64,000 bases of DNA from the NCBI RefSeq assembly GCF_026625605.1, contig NZ_CP113054.1, positions 310,001 through 374,000 on the forward strand, written 5' to 3'. The stretch is from Luteolibacter sp. SL250 (lineage in GTDB: Bacteria; Verrucomicrobiota; Verrucomicrobiia; Verrucomicrobiales; Akkermansiaceae). Under the pieces are notes generated by a model that saw only the letters and a program-made list of their open reading frames with translations, was not told the DNA's origin and searched no databases. Position numbers and translations under genes: made by a program. Shown in pieces: positions 10,902 through 19,254 of the stretch (positions are counted from its first letter, which is position 1; every line of letters starts with the position of its first letter).

Positions 10902-11240
10902 TCACTCGTCATTGGAAGTTTCTTCGCCAAGGCGGAGTCTCGCGCCGTGGCGGATATGGGCGATCCAAACGTGATCCCCACGAACCGTGTAGAGGACGCG
11001 ATATTTCCAGAAATTTTTGCCATAGAGCATCTGTCGCACCTCCACATCAACCAGCCCGAGACGACTCTCAGGCGAAAGAGGATATCGCAGCGGAAATTTC
11101 GAGAGTGCCATGATTGCGGCCATCAAACCCTCATACCAGTTTTTGGCAGCAGTCTCGTCCGACCTTGCAATCCAAACGAACGCTTCCTCGATATTCTTCT
11201 CCGCTTCGGGAGAGAGGATGACCTGATGGAGTTCAGGCAT
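10902..11240 (-). CDS. RelE/ParE-family toxin of a type II toxin-antitoxin pair
   Basis: A 112-residue basic protein of the RelE/ParE superfamily, which contains mRNA-cleaving toxins and gyrase poisons. Supporting signs are the helical start ILSPEAEKNIEEAFVWIA, the strand KNFWKYRVLYTVRGDHVWIAHIRHGAR, and the partner gene upstream. The ATG overlaps the antitoxin stop by one base (TGATG), as expected for a coupled antitoxin-first operon. The C-terminal HIRHGAR block contains the basic residues usually found in these toxins. The target (ribosome or gyrase) cannot be told from sequence alone. Confidence 0.85.
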   Translation of the reverse strand: MPELHQVILSPEAEKNIEEAFVWIARSDETAAKNWYEGLMAAIMALSKFPLRYPLSPESRLGLVDVEVRQMLYGKNFWKYRVLYTVRGDHVWIAHIRHGARLRLGEETSNDE

Positions 11241-11536
11241 CAGGGCGGCGTTTTACCGATGGCGAACTTTGAACGCATGCGGGCGTCAAAATCTCCGATC
11301 GTGATGAAACGGCCTTCGGCGACCTCCTGGAGTCCGCGGGTGATCGCGGCGGCGGATTCGTAAAGTTCAAGACGGTCAAGGAGGGCCTGATAGGCATCGG
11401 CTGTCTGCACCACCAATTCGGCACGCCCTTTGACGGTGAGTACTTCAGGCAGCCCGGATTGCCTCAGCCGTTTGACATGGCTCGCCGTGTGTCGCTGGAA
11501 ATCGGTGAGAGAGTGGATGTTTTGTGTTTGGATCAT
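11240..11536 (-). CDS. Phd/YefM-family antitoxin
   Basis: A 98-residue antitoxin that should bind and neutralise the downstream RelE/ParE-like toxin and repress its own promoter. The N-terminal half has the Phd/YefM pattern SLTDFQRHTASHVKRLRQSG followed by VLTVKGRAELVVQTADAYQ, where the VKGRAELVV strand is typical. The acidic C-terminal tail would wrap the toxin. It is the first gene of the pair and has a well-formed sigma-70-like promoter and a small palindrome upstream. Confidence 0.85.
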   Translation of the reverse strand: MIQTQNIHSLTDFQRHTASHVKRLRQSGLPEVLTVKGRAELVVQTADAYQALLDRLELYESAAAITRGLQEVAEGRFITIGDFDARMRSKFAIGKTPP

Positions 11537-11550
11537 GACTGGCCCTCAAT

Positions 11551-11601
11551 CAGGGAATTTCCTGTTTTTTTCATGTTATCGATCTCCGATAGGGCTGTCA
11601 A
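11551..11601 (-). promoter_or_regulatory. Promoter and candidate operator of the toxin-antitoxin operon
   Basis: On the minus strand a perfect -35 box TTGACA (11601-11596) is followed by a 17-base spacer and a -10 box TAACAT (11578-11573; four of six consensus bases). Between the -10 box and the antitoxin ATG lies the near-palindrome CAGGAAATTCCCTG (11564-11551; six of seven pairs match), placed where a Phd/YefM antitoxin could bind and block transcription. The promoter elements are visible; the operator role is inferred. Confidence 0.6.
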
Positions 11602-11665
11602 GAAGGCGCCTAAATCACTTCAAATAACTTGGAAATTAAGCATCTCTCACTAATCTCAAGCCCTG

Positions 11666-12556
11666 ATGAGCGAAGCGGACGAAACGGATTTCCTGTCCTT
11701 CCAAGGGACGGAGAAGAGCGCTTCCCCCCGCACGCTTGCGAACTACCGGGAGGCGCTGGCCGCCTACCGCACGTGGCGTGGCGTGAAGTTCAGCGGCTGG
11801 CGGGATGCCTCGGCGGATGACTTCCGGGACTATCTGTTCCATCTGATGAAGCAGGACTTCAAGCGGTCCACCATCCGCCTGCGGTTCGCCGCGCTGCGCT
11901 CGTTCTACAAATACCTGGTACTCCGTCGCGGGCTCGGGCGCAGCCCGGTGGCGGAGGTGCAACTGCCGAAGCCGGAGAAATCCCTGCCGGTGGTGCTGAG
12001 TGTTTCCCAGATCGACGAGCTGCTCACCCTGCCGCTGCGGGTTCCGCCGGGAAAGGCGGCCTTTACCTGGATGCCGATGAGGGATGCGGCGATCCTGGAG
12101 CTGTTCTACTCCAGCGGACTGCGGATTTCCGAGCTGATCTCGCTGGATGTCAGTGACATCGACTTTCTCGGGGAAACCGTCCGGGTGACGGGCAAGGGTG
12201 CGAAGGAGCGCATCGTACCCATCGGCGGGCCGGCCCTGGCGGCCATCCAGCGCTACCGGACGGAGGCAGCGGTCATTTCCGGACCGTTGTTCCTGAGCAG
12301 CCACCGCAAGCGCATCACCCAACAGGCGATCGACCTGCTGCTGAAGAAGTACCTGAAACTCAGCTCCATCCCGTTCCGGATCTCCCCGCACAAGCTGCGC
12401 CATTCCTTCGCCACCCACCTGCTCGACGCGGGGGCTGACCTGCGCAGCGTCCAGTCCTTGCTGGGCCACTCCTCCCTGTCCACCACCCAGATCTACACCC
12501 ACGTGACGAAGGAGCGGCTGAAGGAAGCCTACGATACCGCCCACCCCCGCGCATGA
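11666..12556 (+). CDS. Xer-type tyrosine recombinase (XerC/XerD-like)
   Basis: A 296-residue site-specific tyrosine recombinase, the size of XerC/XerD, which resolve chromosome dimers at dif. The N-terminal SAM-like core-binding domain covers about residues 8-95. The catalytic set is complete: Arg153 in SGLRISEL, the His242-Lys-Leu-Arg245-His box, His268 in LLGHSS and nucleophile Tyr277 in QIYTHV. No phage genes or direct-repeat att sites are visible around it, so a housekeeping Xer is more likely than an element integrase. Its stop overlaps the ATG of the following lipoprotein gene. Confidence 0.9.
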   Translation: MSEADETDFLSFQGTEKSASPRTLANYREALAAYRTWRGVKFSGWRDASADDFRDYLFHLMKQDFKRSTIRLRFAALRSFYKYLVLRRGLGRSPVAEVQLPKPEKSLPVVLSVSQIDELLTLPLRVPPGKAAFTWMPMRDAAILELFYSSGLRISELISLDVSDIDFLGETVRVTGKGAKERIVPIGGPALAAIQRYRTEAAVISGPLFLSSHRKRITQQAIDLLLKKYLKLSSIPFRISPHKLRHSFATHLLDAGADLRSVQSLLGHSSLSTTQIYTHVTKERLKEAYDTAHPRA

Positions 12557-13215
12557 AATTCCTGCTTTCCCTGTTCCTGCTTCTCGGGGCGTGTGCCCCC
12601 TTGGTCCACCAACCCCGCCCGATGGCGGATGCCCGCCGCGAGGTGCGTGACCGGCTGCGCGGAAAGGTGGAACCCTCCATCCTTTTCATCGGCAACAGCT
12701 ACTCGTTCGGGGTGCCTGTGGCATTGAAATCGTTGGCTGCGGAGAACGGCCGCAGCATCCGCACCGGCCACTCCACCCACAGCGGCTGGACGCTGGCCCG
12801 TCATGCGAAACACGGGCCGACCCTGCGGAAAATCCGTAGCGGCCGGTGGGACATCGTGGTGCTGCAGGAATACAGCCTCAATCCGGCGAAGTTCAGCCTG
12901 TTGCGGGACCGCGAGATGTTCCCTGCGGTGCGGGCGCTGGCTGCGGAGGCTCGTGCCGCCGGGGCCATCCCGGTGCTTTACCAGACCTGGGGGCGGCGGG
13001 ATTCCTTCGCCACCATGAACCCGAAGGTCCGCGACGGCTATCTGGCCGCCTCCCGGAATGCGGGCGGCCTCCTGGTCGTGCCAGCCGGGGACTACTGGGA
13101 GCGCGAGATTTCCGCAGGCCGTGGTGATGGCCTCTTCCAGCCGGATGGCAGCCACCCCACCCGGAAAGGCAGCCGGCTGACCGCCACCGCCTTTTACGAC
13201 GCGTTCTTCCGTTAG
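12553..13215 (+). CDS. SGNH/GDSL-like hydrolase lipoprotein
   Basis: A 220-residue exported protein. The N-terminal FLLLGAC lipobox gives a lipidated Cys14. The mature part has an SGNH-like layout: ILFIGNSYSFG as block I with the nucleophile serine, and DGSHPTRKG as the C-terminal Asp-x-x-His block. The middle VVLQEYSLNP and VLYQTWGRR resemble the DUF4886-like branch. It is probably an esterase or acetyl-hydrolase acting on a glycan at the cell envelope. It overlaps the recombinase stop (ATGA), so co-transcription is likely. The fold is likely; the substrate is unknown. Confidence 0.75.
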   Translation: MKFLLSLFLLLGACAPLVHQPRPMADARREVRDRLRGKVEPSILFIGNSYSFGVPVALKSLAAENGRSIRTGHSTHSGWTLARHAKHGPTLRKIRSGRWDIVVLQEYSLNPAKFSLLRDREMFPAVRALAAEARAAGAIPVLYQTWGRRDSFATMNPKVRDGYLAASRNAGGLLVVPAGDYWEREISAGRGDGLFQPDGSHPTRKGSRLTATAFYDAFFR

Positions 13216-13276
13216 AATCGAATCGTTGCATTTTCGGGGCTTCCGGGGTAGGAACCCCCGCGTCCTCCGCGTTCCC

Positions 13277-13921
13277 ATGAGCAAAGCACGTCTGTTCCTC
13301 CAATTTTCCGCCGCATTCGGTGCCCTGTTGCTGGCGAGCTGTGCCACGAAGGTCGATCCCATGACCCTCGACAAGAAGAGCGATGAATACAAAAATCCCT
13401 ATCCCGAAGGGACGTACGACCACTTCAAGGCCCGGAAGGACTATCCGAAGACCTATGACGTCTGGAAGAACGAGGAACTGCTCTCGAAGACGGACGCTTC
13501 CAACTCCAACATCTTCATCGACCTGAAAGGCCAGCGCGGCCACCTCAAGAACGGGGATGAGGTCGTGATGGACTACCCGATCTGCTCCGGCATCAAGAGC
13601 CGCCCGACGCCTCCCGGCACCTACAAGATCCTCGAGAAGATCGTGGACAAGAGCTCCAACCGCTACGGCCGCATCCTGGATGCGGAAGGTAACACGGTGA
13701 ACGGGGATGCGGACGCCTTCAACGACCCGATCCCCGAAGGCGGCAAGTTCGTCGGTGCGTCGATGCGCTACTGGATGCGCCTCACCTGGGATGGTGTCGG
13801 CCACCACATCGGTCCGGTGAAGCGCTACCCTGCTTCCCACGCCTGCATCCGCGGACCGAGCAAGACCATGCCCCTCGTCTATTCCAAGATGAAGGTGGGC
13901 AGCACGGTCGTCGTCGAGTGA
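13277..13921 (+). CDS. L,D-transpeptidase (YkuD-like) lipoprotein
   Basis: A 214-residue lipoprotein with a LLASC lipobox, so anchored in the envelope. The YkuD-type active-site region is near the C-terminus: VGHHIGP, then PASHACIRGP with catalytic Cys190 and His188. The usual SHGC reads SHAC here. Upstream elements NGDEVVMDYPICSGIKSRPTPPG fit the strand-rich YkuD fold, which cross-links peptidoglycan or attaches proteins to it. I chose the ATG at 13277 because it begins the signal peptide (MSKARLFLQF); an earlier in-frame start adds 17 non-signal residues. Confidence 0.85.
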   Translation: MSKARLFLQFSAAFGALLLASCATKVDPMTLDKKSDEYKNPYPEGTYDHFKARKDYPKTYDVWKNEELLSKTDASNSNIFIDLKGQRGHLKNGDEVVMDYPICSGIKSRPTPPGTYKILEKIVDKSSNRYGRILDAEGNTVNGDADAFNDPIPEGGKFVGASMRYWMRLTWDGVGHHIGPVKRYPASHACIRGPSKTMPLVYSKMKVGSTVVVE

Positions 13922-13926
13922 TCCGG

Positions 13927-13960
13927 AGGGCCGTGCCGGGGGGATTCCCCGGCCCTGTTT
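13927..13960. terminator. Bidirectional hairpin terminator between convergent genes
   Basis: A 7-bp stem AGGGCCG/CGGCCCT encloses a second G5/C4 stem. It is followed by GTTTGTT on the plus strand and sits in the 45-bp gap between the convergent L,D-transpeptidase and DUF4198-like genes, where it could serve both. Confidence 0.6.
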
Positions 13961-13966
13961 GTTCCA

Positions 13967-14689
13967 TCACTCCACGCGCCAGCAGAGGCAGATCATGTAG
14001 CTGAGGGAAGTGTAGTCCGTTCCCAGGTAGGTCCCGGTCGCGGGTTCGCTGTGGTGGGCCCAGAGGATGAAGTCGCCTTTGCCACCGGCCTTGAAGGTGA
14101 CGTTTCCAGCGGCGTCGGACTCCATCCGCAGGGGTTCCGCCGTGGGGGAGAAAAGGGTGACCCGGGCTCCTGCCACCGGTTTGCCCTTGTAGTAGACCGT
14201 GGCCTTGCCGCCTTCCGCGGCGGGAATCACGTCGAGCGTGGTGGTCGGTTCTCCGGTTGCACCTGCAGGCTGCCAGCGGGCGAAGGCGGTGGTGAAGCTC
14301 GCGGAGGCAGGGCGTTCCGCCGTCGCCGCGCGCTTCCTCACGGGGAAGGTGGTCTGTGCCAGCAGCGGAAGCTTGGCGGAAGCGTCCTCCACCAGGAAGC
14401 CGTCTTCCTGCGGTTTCGCCTTGTAGAGTTCCGGCTCGATGCCGGATTTCGCGGGATACATGGACCAGACGGAGATGCCCTGCATCTTGTCCAACACGCC
14501 GGGGGACTTCTCGTACCCGGGCTTTTCGCCATTGGACCCCGCCTCGCCGAAGCGGGCGATGAATTTTCCGTCCTGGGTCCGTTCCAGCCAGAACTGGTGG
14601 GCGGATGCGGCCTGCAGGGTGAGTCCGGCGGCTCCGCCGCGGATGAGCCAGGAAAGCCAGAAGGCCCGTGTGAGACGTTGTTTCTTCAT
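13967..14689 (-). CDS. Exported DUF4198-like protein
   Basis: A 240-residue protein with a basic, hydrophobic N-terminus ending LQAASAHQFWLE, which looks like a signal peptide cleaved before a mature His (AxA-HQFWLE). Proteins starting with a mature HxFWLE motif and ending in Ig-like strands are typical of the DUF4198 group, often found near metal-uptake genes. The C-terminal half (KGKPVAGARVTLFSPTAEPL, DAAGNVTFKAGGKGDF) looks like a carboxypeptidase-regulatory-like beta-sandwich. I chose the ATG at 14689 at the signal peptide. No transporter is adjacent, so a metal role is only a possibility. Confidence 0.6.
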   Translation of the reverse strand: MKKQRLTRAFWLSWLIRGGAAGLTLQAASAHQFWLERTQDGKFIARFGEAGSNGEKPGYEKSPGVLDKMQGISVWSMYPAKSGIEPELYKAKPQEDGFLVEDASAKLPLLAQTTFPVRKRAATAERPASASFTTAFARWQPAGATGEPTTTLDVIPAAEGGKATVYYKGKPVAGARVTLFSPTAEPLRMESDAAGNVTFKAGGKGDFILWAHHSEPATGTYLGTDYTSLSYMICLCWRVE

Positions 14690-14758
14690 CCGCTGACTAT
14701 GGGGCGGACGGCGGTGCACCGCGAACGCATGGTTGCGTTTGTCCGACCGTTCCTTGCC

Positions 14759-15535
14759 TCAGGACGTTTTCCGGCGGCGGAGGATCAACAGGGAGGCCAC
14801 GCCGCCCAGCAACGCGGAGGATGGCTCCGGGATGACCGGGAGCAGCCCCACGGTCACCGCCTCGATCCCCACGTGGCTGGCCGAGTTGTTGACGCCGGAT
14901 GCGGTGAACCGGACGGTCAGCAGGTCGTCCGCACTGTCCGGGCGGAAGACGATTTGGTAGGCTGCCACTTGTTTCGGGCCGACGTTCGCGAAGGTCAGCG
15001 TGCTGCTGGTCACGTCATCCAGACCGTTCAGGGAAAGCGAAAGGGCTCCCGTTGCCGCGAATCCACCGGCATAGAGGACCACGTAGTAGTCCTGCGTGGG
15101 ATCACCCTTCACGGTGAAGGAAAAGCCGGAGCCGTTCGAGTTCAGCAGATCGTTGAACACCAGACCGCCCGTTAGGTTCACGTTTGTTCCTGTTGCAGGC
15201 GATGTCCCGCCGGTCCAACTGTAGCGGCCATGGGCGTCCGCGGTGGTTGATCCGCGCAGACCGGTGCCGTTGACGTTGGTGAGTCCGCTGATGAGTGTCG
15301 CGCCGCTCCTCCGGTTGGTTGGCGCGAGGGGCGCGGACATCACCGTCCCGGAATTGGAAGCCCAGTAGGCCCAGTCCTGGGTTCCGTTGGCCGTGAGGTT
15401 CACCGGCGTGGCCATCGTCGCGTCGTATTTCTCCGTCGCGTCGAGATAGAGCGTGGCGGCTCCGGATAATTCCGTGCCGATCAGGGTGAGGGTAGCGGCC
15501 AGACAGGCCCCCTGGATGCGGTTTCCGGGTTTCAT
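14759..15535 (-). CDS. PEP-CTERM sorting-domain protein
   Basis: A 258-residue secreted protein. It has an N-terminal signal peptide (about residues 1-26, ending near LSGAATLYL), a Ser/Thr/Gly/Asn-rich beta-strand body, and a C-terminal PEP-CTERM tag: VIPEPSSALLGG, a hydrophobic stretch, then LRRRK. Such tags direct transfer across the membrane and processing by an exosortase; none is encoded in this window. The body resembles no enzyme I recognise. It is divergent from tyrS. Confidence 0.85.
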   Translation of the reverse strand: MKPGNRIQGACLAATLTLIGTELSGAATLYLDATEKYDATMATPVNLTANGTQDWAYWASNSGTVMSAPLAPTNRRSGATLISGLTNVNGTGLRGSTTADAHGRYSWTGGTSPATGTNVNLTGGLVFNDLLNSNGSGFSFTVKGDPTQDYYVVLYAGGFAATGALSLSLNGLDDVTSSTLTFANVGPKQVAAYQIVFRPDSADDLLTVRFTASGVNNSASHVGIEAVTVGLLPVIPEPSSALLGGVASLLILRRRKTS

Positions 15536-15645
15536 AAACAGGGTTTGGGGTCCGTTACCCCATTAACCCATTCATGGCGGCCGGTCAAGTTCGCCTTCCC
15601 TTCCGCCTTGCCCGCGGCGCGATCGACGCTCTAAATCCCCGCCCC

Positions 15646-16827
15646 GTGACGCCAGAAGAACAACTCGCCATTCTCACCGCCGGCACCGCCAAGGTCCTTT
15701 CGGAAAAGGAACTGCTGGAAAAGCTCAAGCTCGGCCGCCCGCTGCGCGTGAAGCTGGGACTGGACCCGACCACGCCGGACATCCACCTCGGGCATACCGT
15801 GGTCTTCGAGAAAATGCGCCAGTTCCAGGAACTCGGCCACCAGATCGTCATCATCATCGGCGACTTCACCGCAACCATCGGTGACCCGTCCGGGCGCTCC
15901 GCCACCCGCCCTCCCCTCACCCGCGAGGCGGTTCTGGTCAACGCCCGCACCTACACCGACCAGATCTTCAAGCTGCTCGACCAGGACAAGACCGAGGTCG
16001 TCTACAACGGCGACTGGTTCCGCAAGATGACGTTCGAAGACGTCCTCCGCCTGAACGGCCGCGTCACGATGCAGCAGATGCTCCAGCGTGAGGACTTCAA
16101 GAACCGCATCGACAAGGGCCAGGAGGTCCGCCTGCACGAGATCCAGTACCCCATCGTCCAGGGCTGGGACTCCGTCGAAGTCCGCGCCGACGTCGAACTC
16201 GGCGGCACGGACCAGCTTTTCAACCTGCTCGTCGGCCGCGACCTCCAGAAGGAGGAAGGGATGCCGCAGCAGACCGTCATCACCATGCCGCTGCTCGAGG
16301 GCCTGGATGGTGTGAAGAAGATGTCGAAGTCCTACGGCAACTACGTCGGCGTGGACGAGCCACCGTCCGAAATGTTCGGCAAGCTGATGAGCGTGTCCGA
16401 CGAGCTCATGGTCCGCTACTACCAGCTCCTGCTGGGCGTGGCGCTGGACCCATCCGTCCACCCGATGGAGGCGAAGAAGTCCCTCGCGGAGAAACTCACC
16501 GCCCGCTACCACGGCGAAGAGGCCGGAAAGGCCGCCCGTGGGGATTGGGACACCCGCTTCTCGAAAAAGGACCTCGCCGCGGCGGAACTTCCGGAACTTT
16601 CCCTCGCGGATCTGCCGGGTGAGCTGAACGTGCTCACGCTCACCGCTCATGCGTTCAAGTCCGCCTTCGGCCTGGAGAAGTCCAACGGCGAGCTGCGGAA
16701 GCAGTTCATCACCTCCGGCTCCGTCCAGCTCAACGGGGAGAAGCTCACCGAGCCGTCGGCCTCCGTGACTCCTGCCGCCGGGGATGTGCTGAAGCTTTCC
16801 AAGAAGCACGCCGTGCGCTTCGTCTGA
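15646..16827 (+). CDS. tyrS: Tyrosyl-tRNA synthetase (TyrZ-like form)
   Basis: Charges tRNA-Tyr with tyrosine in the cytosol. Class I signatures are HLGH at residues 47-50 (within DPTTPDIHLGH) and KMSKS at about 225-229. The text GDFTATIGDPSGRS and the C-terminal S4-like RNA-binding region (residues about 325-393) fit the TyrZ-type form. I favour the GTG start at 15646 (TPEEQLAIL), giving 393 residues, because family members start here. An in-frame ATG at 15574 would add 24 residues of low-complexity sequence and shrink the divergent gap to 38 bp. Confidence 0.93.
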   Translation: MTPEEQLAILTAGTAKVLSEKELLEKLKLGRPLRVKLGLDPTTPDIHLGHTVVFEKMRQFQELGHQIVIIIGDFTATIGDPSGRSATRPPLTREAVLVNARTYTDQIFKLLDQDKTEVVYNGDWFRKMTFEDVLRLNGRVTMQQMLQREDFKNRIDKGQEVRLHEIQYPIVQGWDSVEVRADVELGGTDQLFNLLVGRDLQKEEGMPQQTVITMPLLEGLDGVKKMSKSYGNYVGVDEPPSEMFGKLMSVSDELMVRYYQLLLGVALDPSVHPMEAKKSLAEKLTARYHGEEAGKAARGDWDTRFSKKDLAAAELPELSLADLPGELNVLTLTAHAFKSAFGLEKSNGELRKQFITSGSVQLNGEKLTEPSASVTPAAGDVLKLSKKHAVRFV

Positions 16828-16847
16828 CCCGGCGGAAAATTCCCCGT

Positions 16848-19214
16848 TCAGGGTCTGACGAAGTAGTCGCTGGCGGCCACTTCCTGGATCATGGTGCGGA
16901 GGCCGTAGTGGTCCTTCGCGCTGGCGGCGAGGACGGCTTCCACGGCGGGTTGGTCCGTGACCTCCACCTTGCGGCCGCAGCCATAGACCATCAGCTTCCG
17001 GGCGAGGGCGCGGGCGATGACTTTCTCATCCCCGGCCAGCCAGTCGCGGAAGCCCTGGAAGTTCTGGAACGCATGGTTGTCCGGGGTTTCGCCGGAGGAA
17101 TCGACCAACAGGGCAGGCATGTAACCACCTCCCTGCTTGGGCACGGCGCGGTATTTTTCGCGGTGCTTGCCGATGGGATCGAACTCCTCCAGGGCGAAAC
17201 CCACGGGATCGATGCGGTCATGGCAGCGGGCGCATGAGGGGTCCTCCACATGCTTTGTCAGCAGGTCGCGCAGGGAGGTGGCGCCGCGGACGTCCGGCTC
17301 CACGGCGGGTACTCCGGGAGGCGGCGGGGGCACCGGCTGGCCCATCAGGCGGTCAAGCACCCACACGCCGCGGAGGACGGGTGAGCTGTGCGTGCCGTTG
17401 GCGGTGACTTTCATGATGGCGCCCTGTGTCAGGACGCCTCCGCGCAGGCTGTCAGGCGGCAGTTTCACCACCTGCATCCTTTCATGCCCTTTCACACCGG
17501 AGATACCGTAGTGGTCCGCCAGCCGCTCGTTCACCACCACGAAGTCGGAATCGACGAAATTTTTCACCGGCAGGTTCCGGTCGAGGATCTCGGTGAAGAA
17601 GCCCTTCGTTTCCCGCACCATCGACCTGCCCAGCAGCTCATCGTATTCCGGGTACATCTTCTTGTCCGGGGTGGTGGCGTCCATCTGGCGGAGGTCGAGC
17701 CATTGCCCGGTGAAGTTCTCCACGAACCTTTCGCGGCGGGGGTCCTTCAGCATCCGCACGGCCTGGGTGCGGCGGACGGCGGGGTCCTTCAGCTTGCCGG
17801 CGGCGGCCAGCTTGAGCAGCTCGTCATCCGGCATGGAGGACCAGAGGAAGTAGGACAGGCGGGAGGCGATGGTATGGTCATCCACCACGGAGTCCCGGTT
17901 CACCATGAGGAAATGGGGGGAGCAGAGCACGGCGCAAACGCCCGCCCTCACGGCTTCCTCGAAGCTGCGGCCTTCCTTCAGCCGGTCGAGCGCCAGGTTC
18001 ACGAAGCGGTCCGCCAGCGGCTTTTCCACCGGGCGGCGGAAGGCGCGCGGCACGAAGGCGCGGATGATGCGCTCCACGTCCGCCTCCGGTGCGGAGGACA
18101 TCACGTGGGAGAGTTTCGCCCCCTTCCGGTGGCGCATGTAGATGGGGGTGTCCGCCACCATCGAGAGTGTGGGGCTTTCCCCGAAAAGCTGCTTCTGTGC
18201 CTTTGACGGGAAATCCTGGTCCAGCGGGCCATGGGTTTCCGCGGATACCATGCCGATGCCCGGGCGGGGTTCATGTTTGTCCCTCCAGGTGACATGGCCG
18301 GGGAAGATCCACGGCAGGACGTGGATGGCGTCACCTTCGTTGAGGCGGGTGGTGAACTCGATGACGCGCGGGTTTTCCGGATCGCCCGTCACATCATGGA
18401 TTCCCTGGAAATGGAGCTTCCCCGTACCGAACAGCCTCCCGGTGAAGATGCCCACGGTGAGGGTGCGGCCGCTCGGCTCATAGGGCCAGACGGTGACCTT
18501 GCAGCGGTAGATGCCGTCCTCGACGGGCTGTGCGCCGTCAAAACGCGTCGGCGGCCAGCCCGGTGAGAAGTCGATGAAGGCGCCGCTTTTCTCGATCACT
18601 CCGTCGTTTTTCTTTGCGACGGAGCCGATGTTCGACTTGTCCTCCATGGCCACGGCCTTGCGCGTTTCCGGTGGCAGCGGGACGAGGCGGCGGATCGTCC
18701 CGTCAAAGGCCGCGTTGGCGGCTTCGAGGTATTTTTCGATCAGCACGGAGGACAGGCTGAGGCCTTCCGCCACGTTGTCGAAGCCCTGCACCCGGGAGTC
18801 CTCAGGAAGCAGCTCGGCGAGGGGTGTGTCGATCCCCAGCAGGTCGCGCACGGTGTTCTCATACTCGTAGCGGTTCATCCTCCGCACGGCGATCGAGCCG
18901 CCTTTCCCCGCGGACGTCAGCCCGCCGGAGATGATCTCCTTGAAGGCGGCGACCTCCGCGGCCTCCGGGCGTTTCTCGTCTTTCGGCGGCATGTCGCCGT
19001 ATTCGATGGCCTCAAGGACCTCTTTCCATTGCTCCAGCTCGTGCGGCGGTTTCTGAAGGTCGTCGAGCCGCAGCTTCCCCTTCTGCTTGTCAGGGCCGTG
19101 GCATTTCACGCAGTGCTGTTCCAGGAACGCGTCCATGGTTTTCGCATCATCCGCGAACGCGGTGTTTGCGAAAAATGCGGCGCAGAGCGGCAGCAGCAGG
19201 CGGGATCCGTGCAT
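16848..19214 (-). CDS. Planctomycete-type cytochrome with DUF1587/1592/1588/1585 domains
   Basis: A 788-residue exported protein characteristic of Planctomycetes and Verrucomicrobia. After a signal peptide ending near NTAFADDA it carries a cytochrome-like haem site CVKCH, followed by a PPKDEKRP loop. Next come DUF1587-like (RMNRYEYENTVRDLLGI), DUF1595-like (RAFRRPVEKPLADRF), DUF1592-like (RLSYFLWSSMPDDELL), DUF1588-like with a second CARCH haem site, and DUF1585-like (ARKLMVYGCGRKVE) regions. The function is unproven; a role in polysaccharide breakdown or electron transfer has been proposed for the family. The usual DUF1552 partner is not next to it. I chose the ATG at 19214 because it opens the signal peptide. 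Confidence 0.9.
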   Translation of the reverse strand: MHGSRLLLPLCAAFFANTAFADDAKTMDAFLEQHCVKCHGPDKQKGKLRLDDLQKPPHELEQWKEVLEAIEYGDMPPKDEKRPEAAEVAAFKEIISGGLTSAGKGGSIAVRRMNRYEYENTVRDLLGIDTPLAELLPEDSRVQGFDNVAEGLSLSSVLIEKYLEAANAAFDGTIRRLVPLPPETRKAVAMEDKSNIGSVAKKNDGVIEKSGAFIDFSPGWPPTRFDGAQPVEDGIYRCKVTVWPYEPSGRTLTVGIFTGRLFGTGKLHFQGIHDVTGDPENPRVIEFTTRLNEGDAIHVLPWIFPGHVTWRDKHEPRPGIGMVSAETHGPLDQDFPSKAQKQLFGESPTLSMVADTPIYMRHRKGAKLSHVMSSAPEADVERIIRAFVPRAFRRPVEKPLADRFVNLALDRLKEGRSFEEAVRAGVCAVLCSPHFLMVNRDSVVDDHTIASRLSYFLWSSMPDDELLKLAAAGKLKDPAVRRTQAVRMLKDPRRERFVENFTGQWLDLRQMDATTPDKKMYPEYDELLGRSMVRETKGFFTEILDRNLPVKNFVDSDFVVVNERLADHYGISGVKGHERMQVVKLPPDSLRGGVLTQGAIMKVTANGTHSSPVLRGVWVLDRLMGQPVPPPPPGVPAVEPDVRGATSLRDLLTKHVEDPSCARCHDRIDPVGFALEEFDPIGKHREKYRAVPKQGGGYMPALLVDSSGETPDNHAFQNFQGFRDWLAGDEKVIARALARKLMVYGCGRKVEVTDQPAVEAVLAASAKDHYGLRTMIQEVAASDYFVRP

Positions 19215-19254
19215 ATCGGCGTGAGAAAAAAGCGTTTCCGGCAGGGAAGTCAAT

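Noticed and set aside
11666..12556. An integrase of a mobile element
   Set aside because: It has the size and motifs of a housekeeping Xer protein, and there are no phage or conjugation genes and no visible att repeats.
15574..15645. Upstream ATG start for tyrS
   Set aside because: It adds 24 residues unlike the TyrRS family; the GTG at 15646 fits the usual N-terminus.
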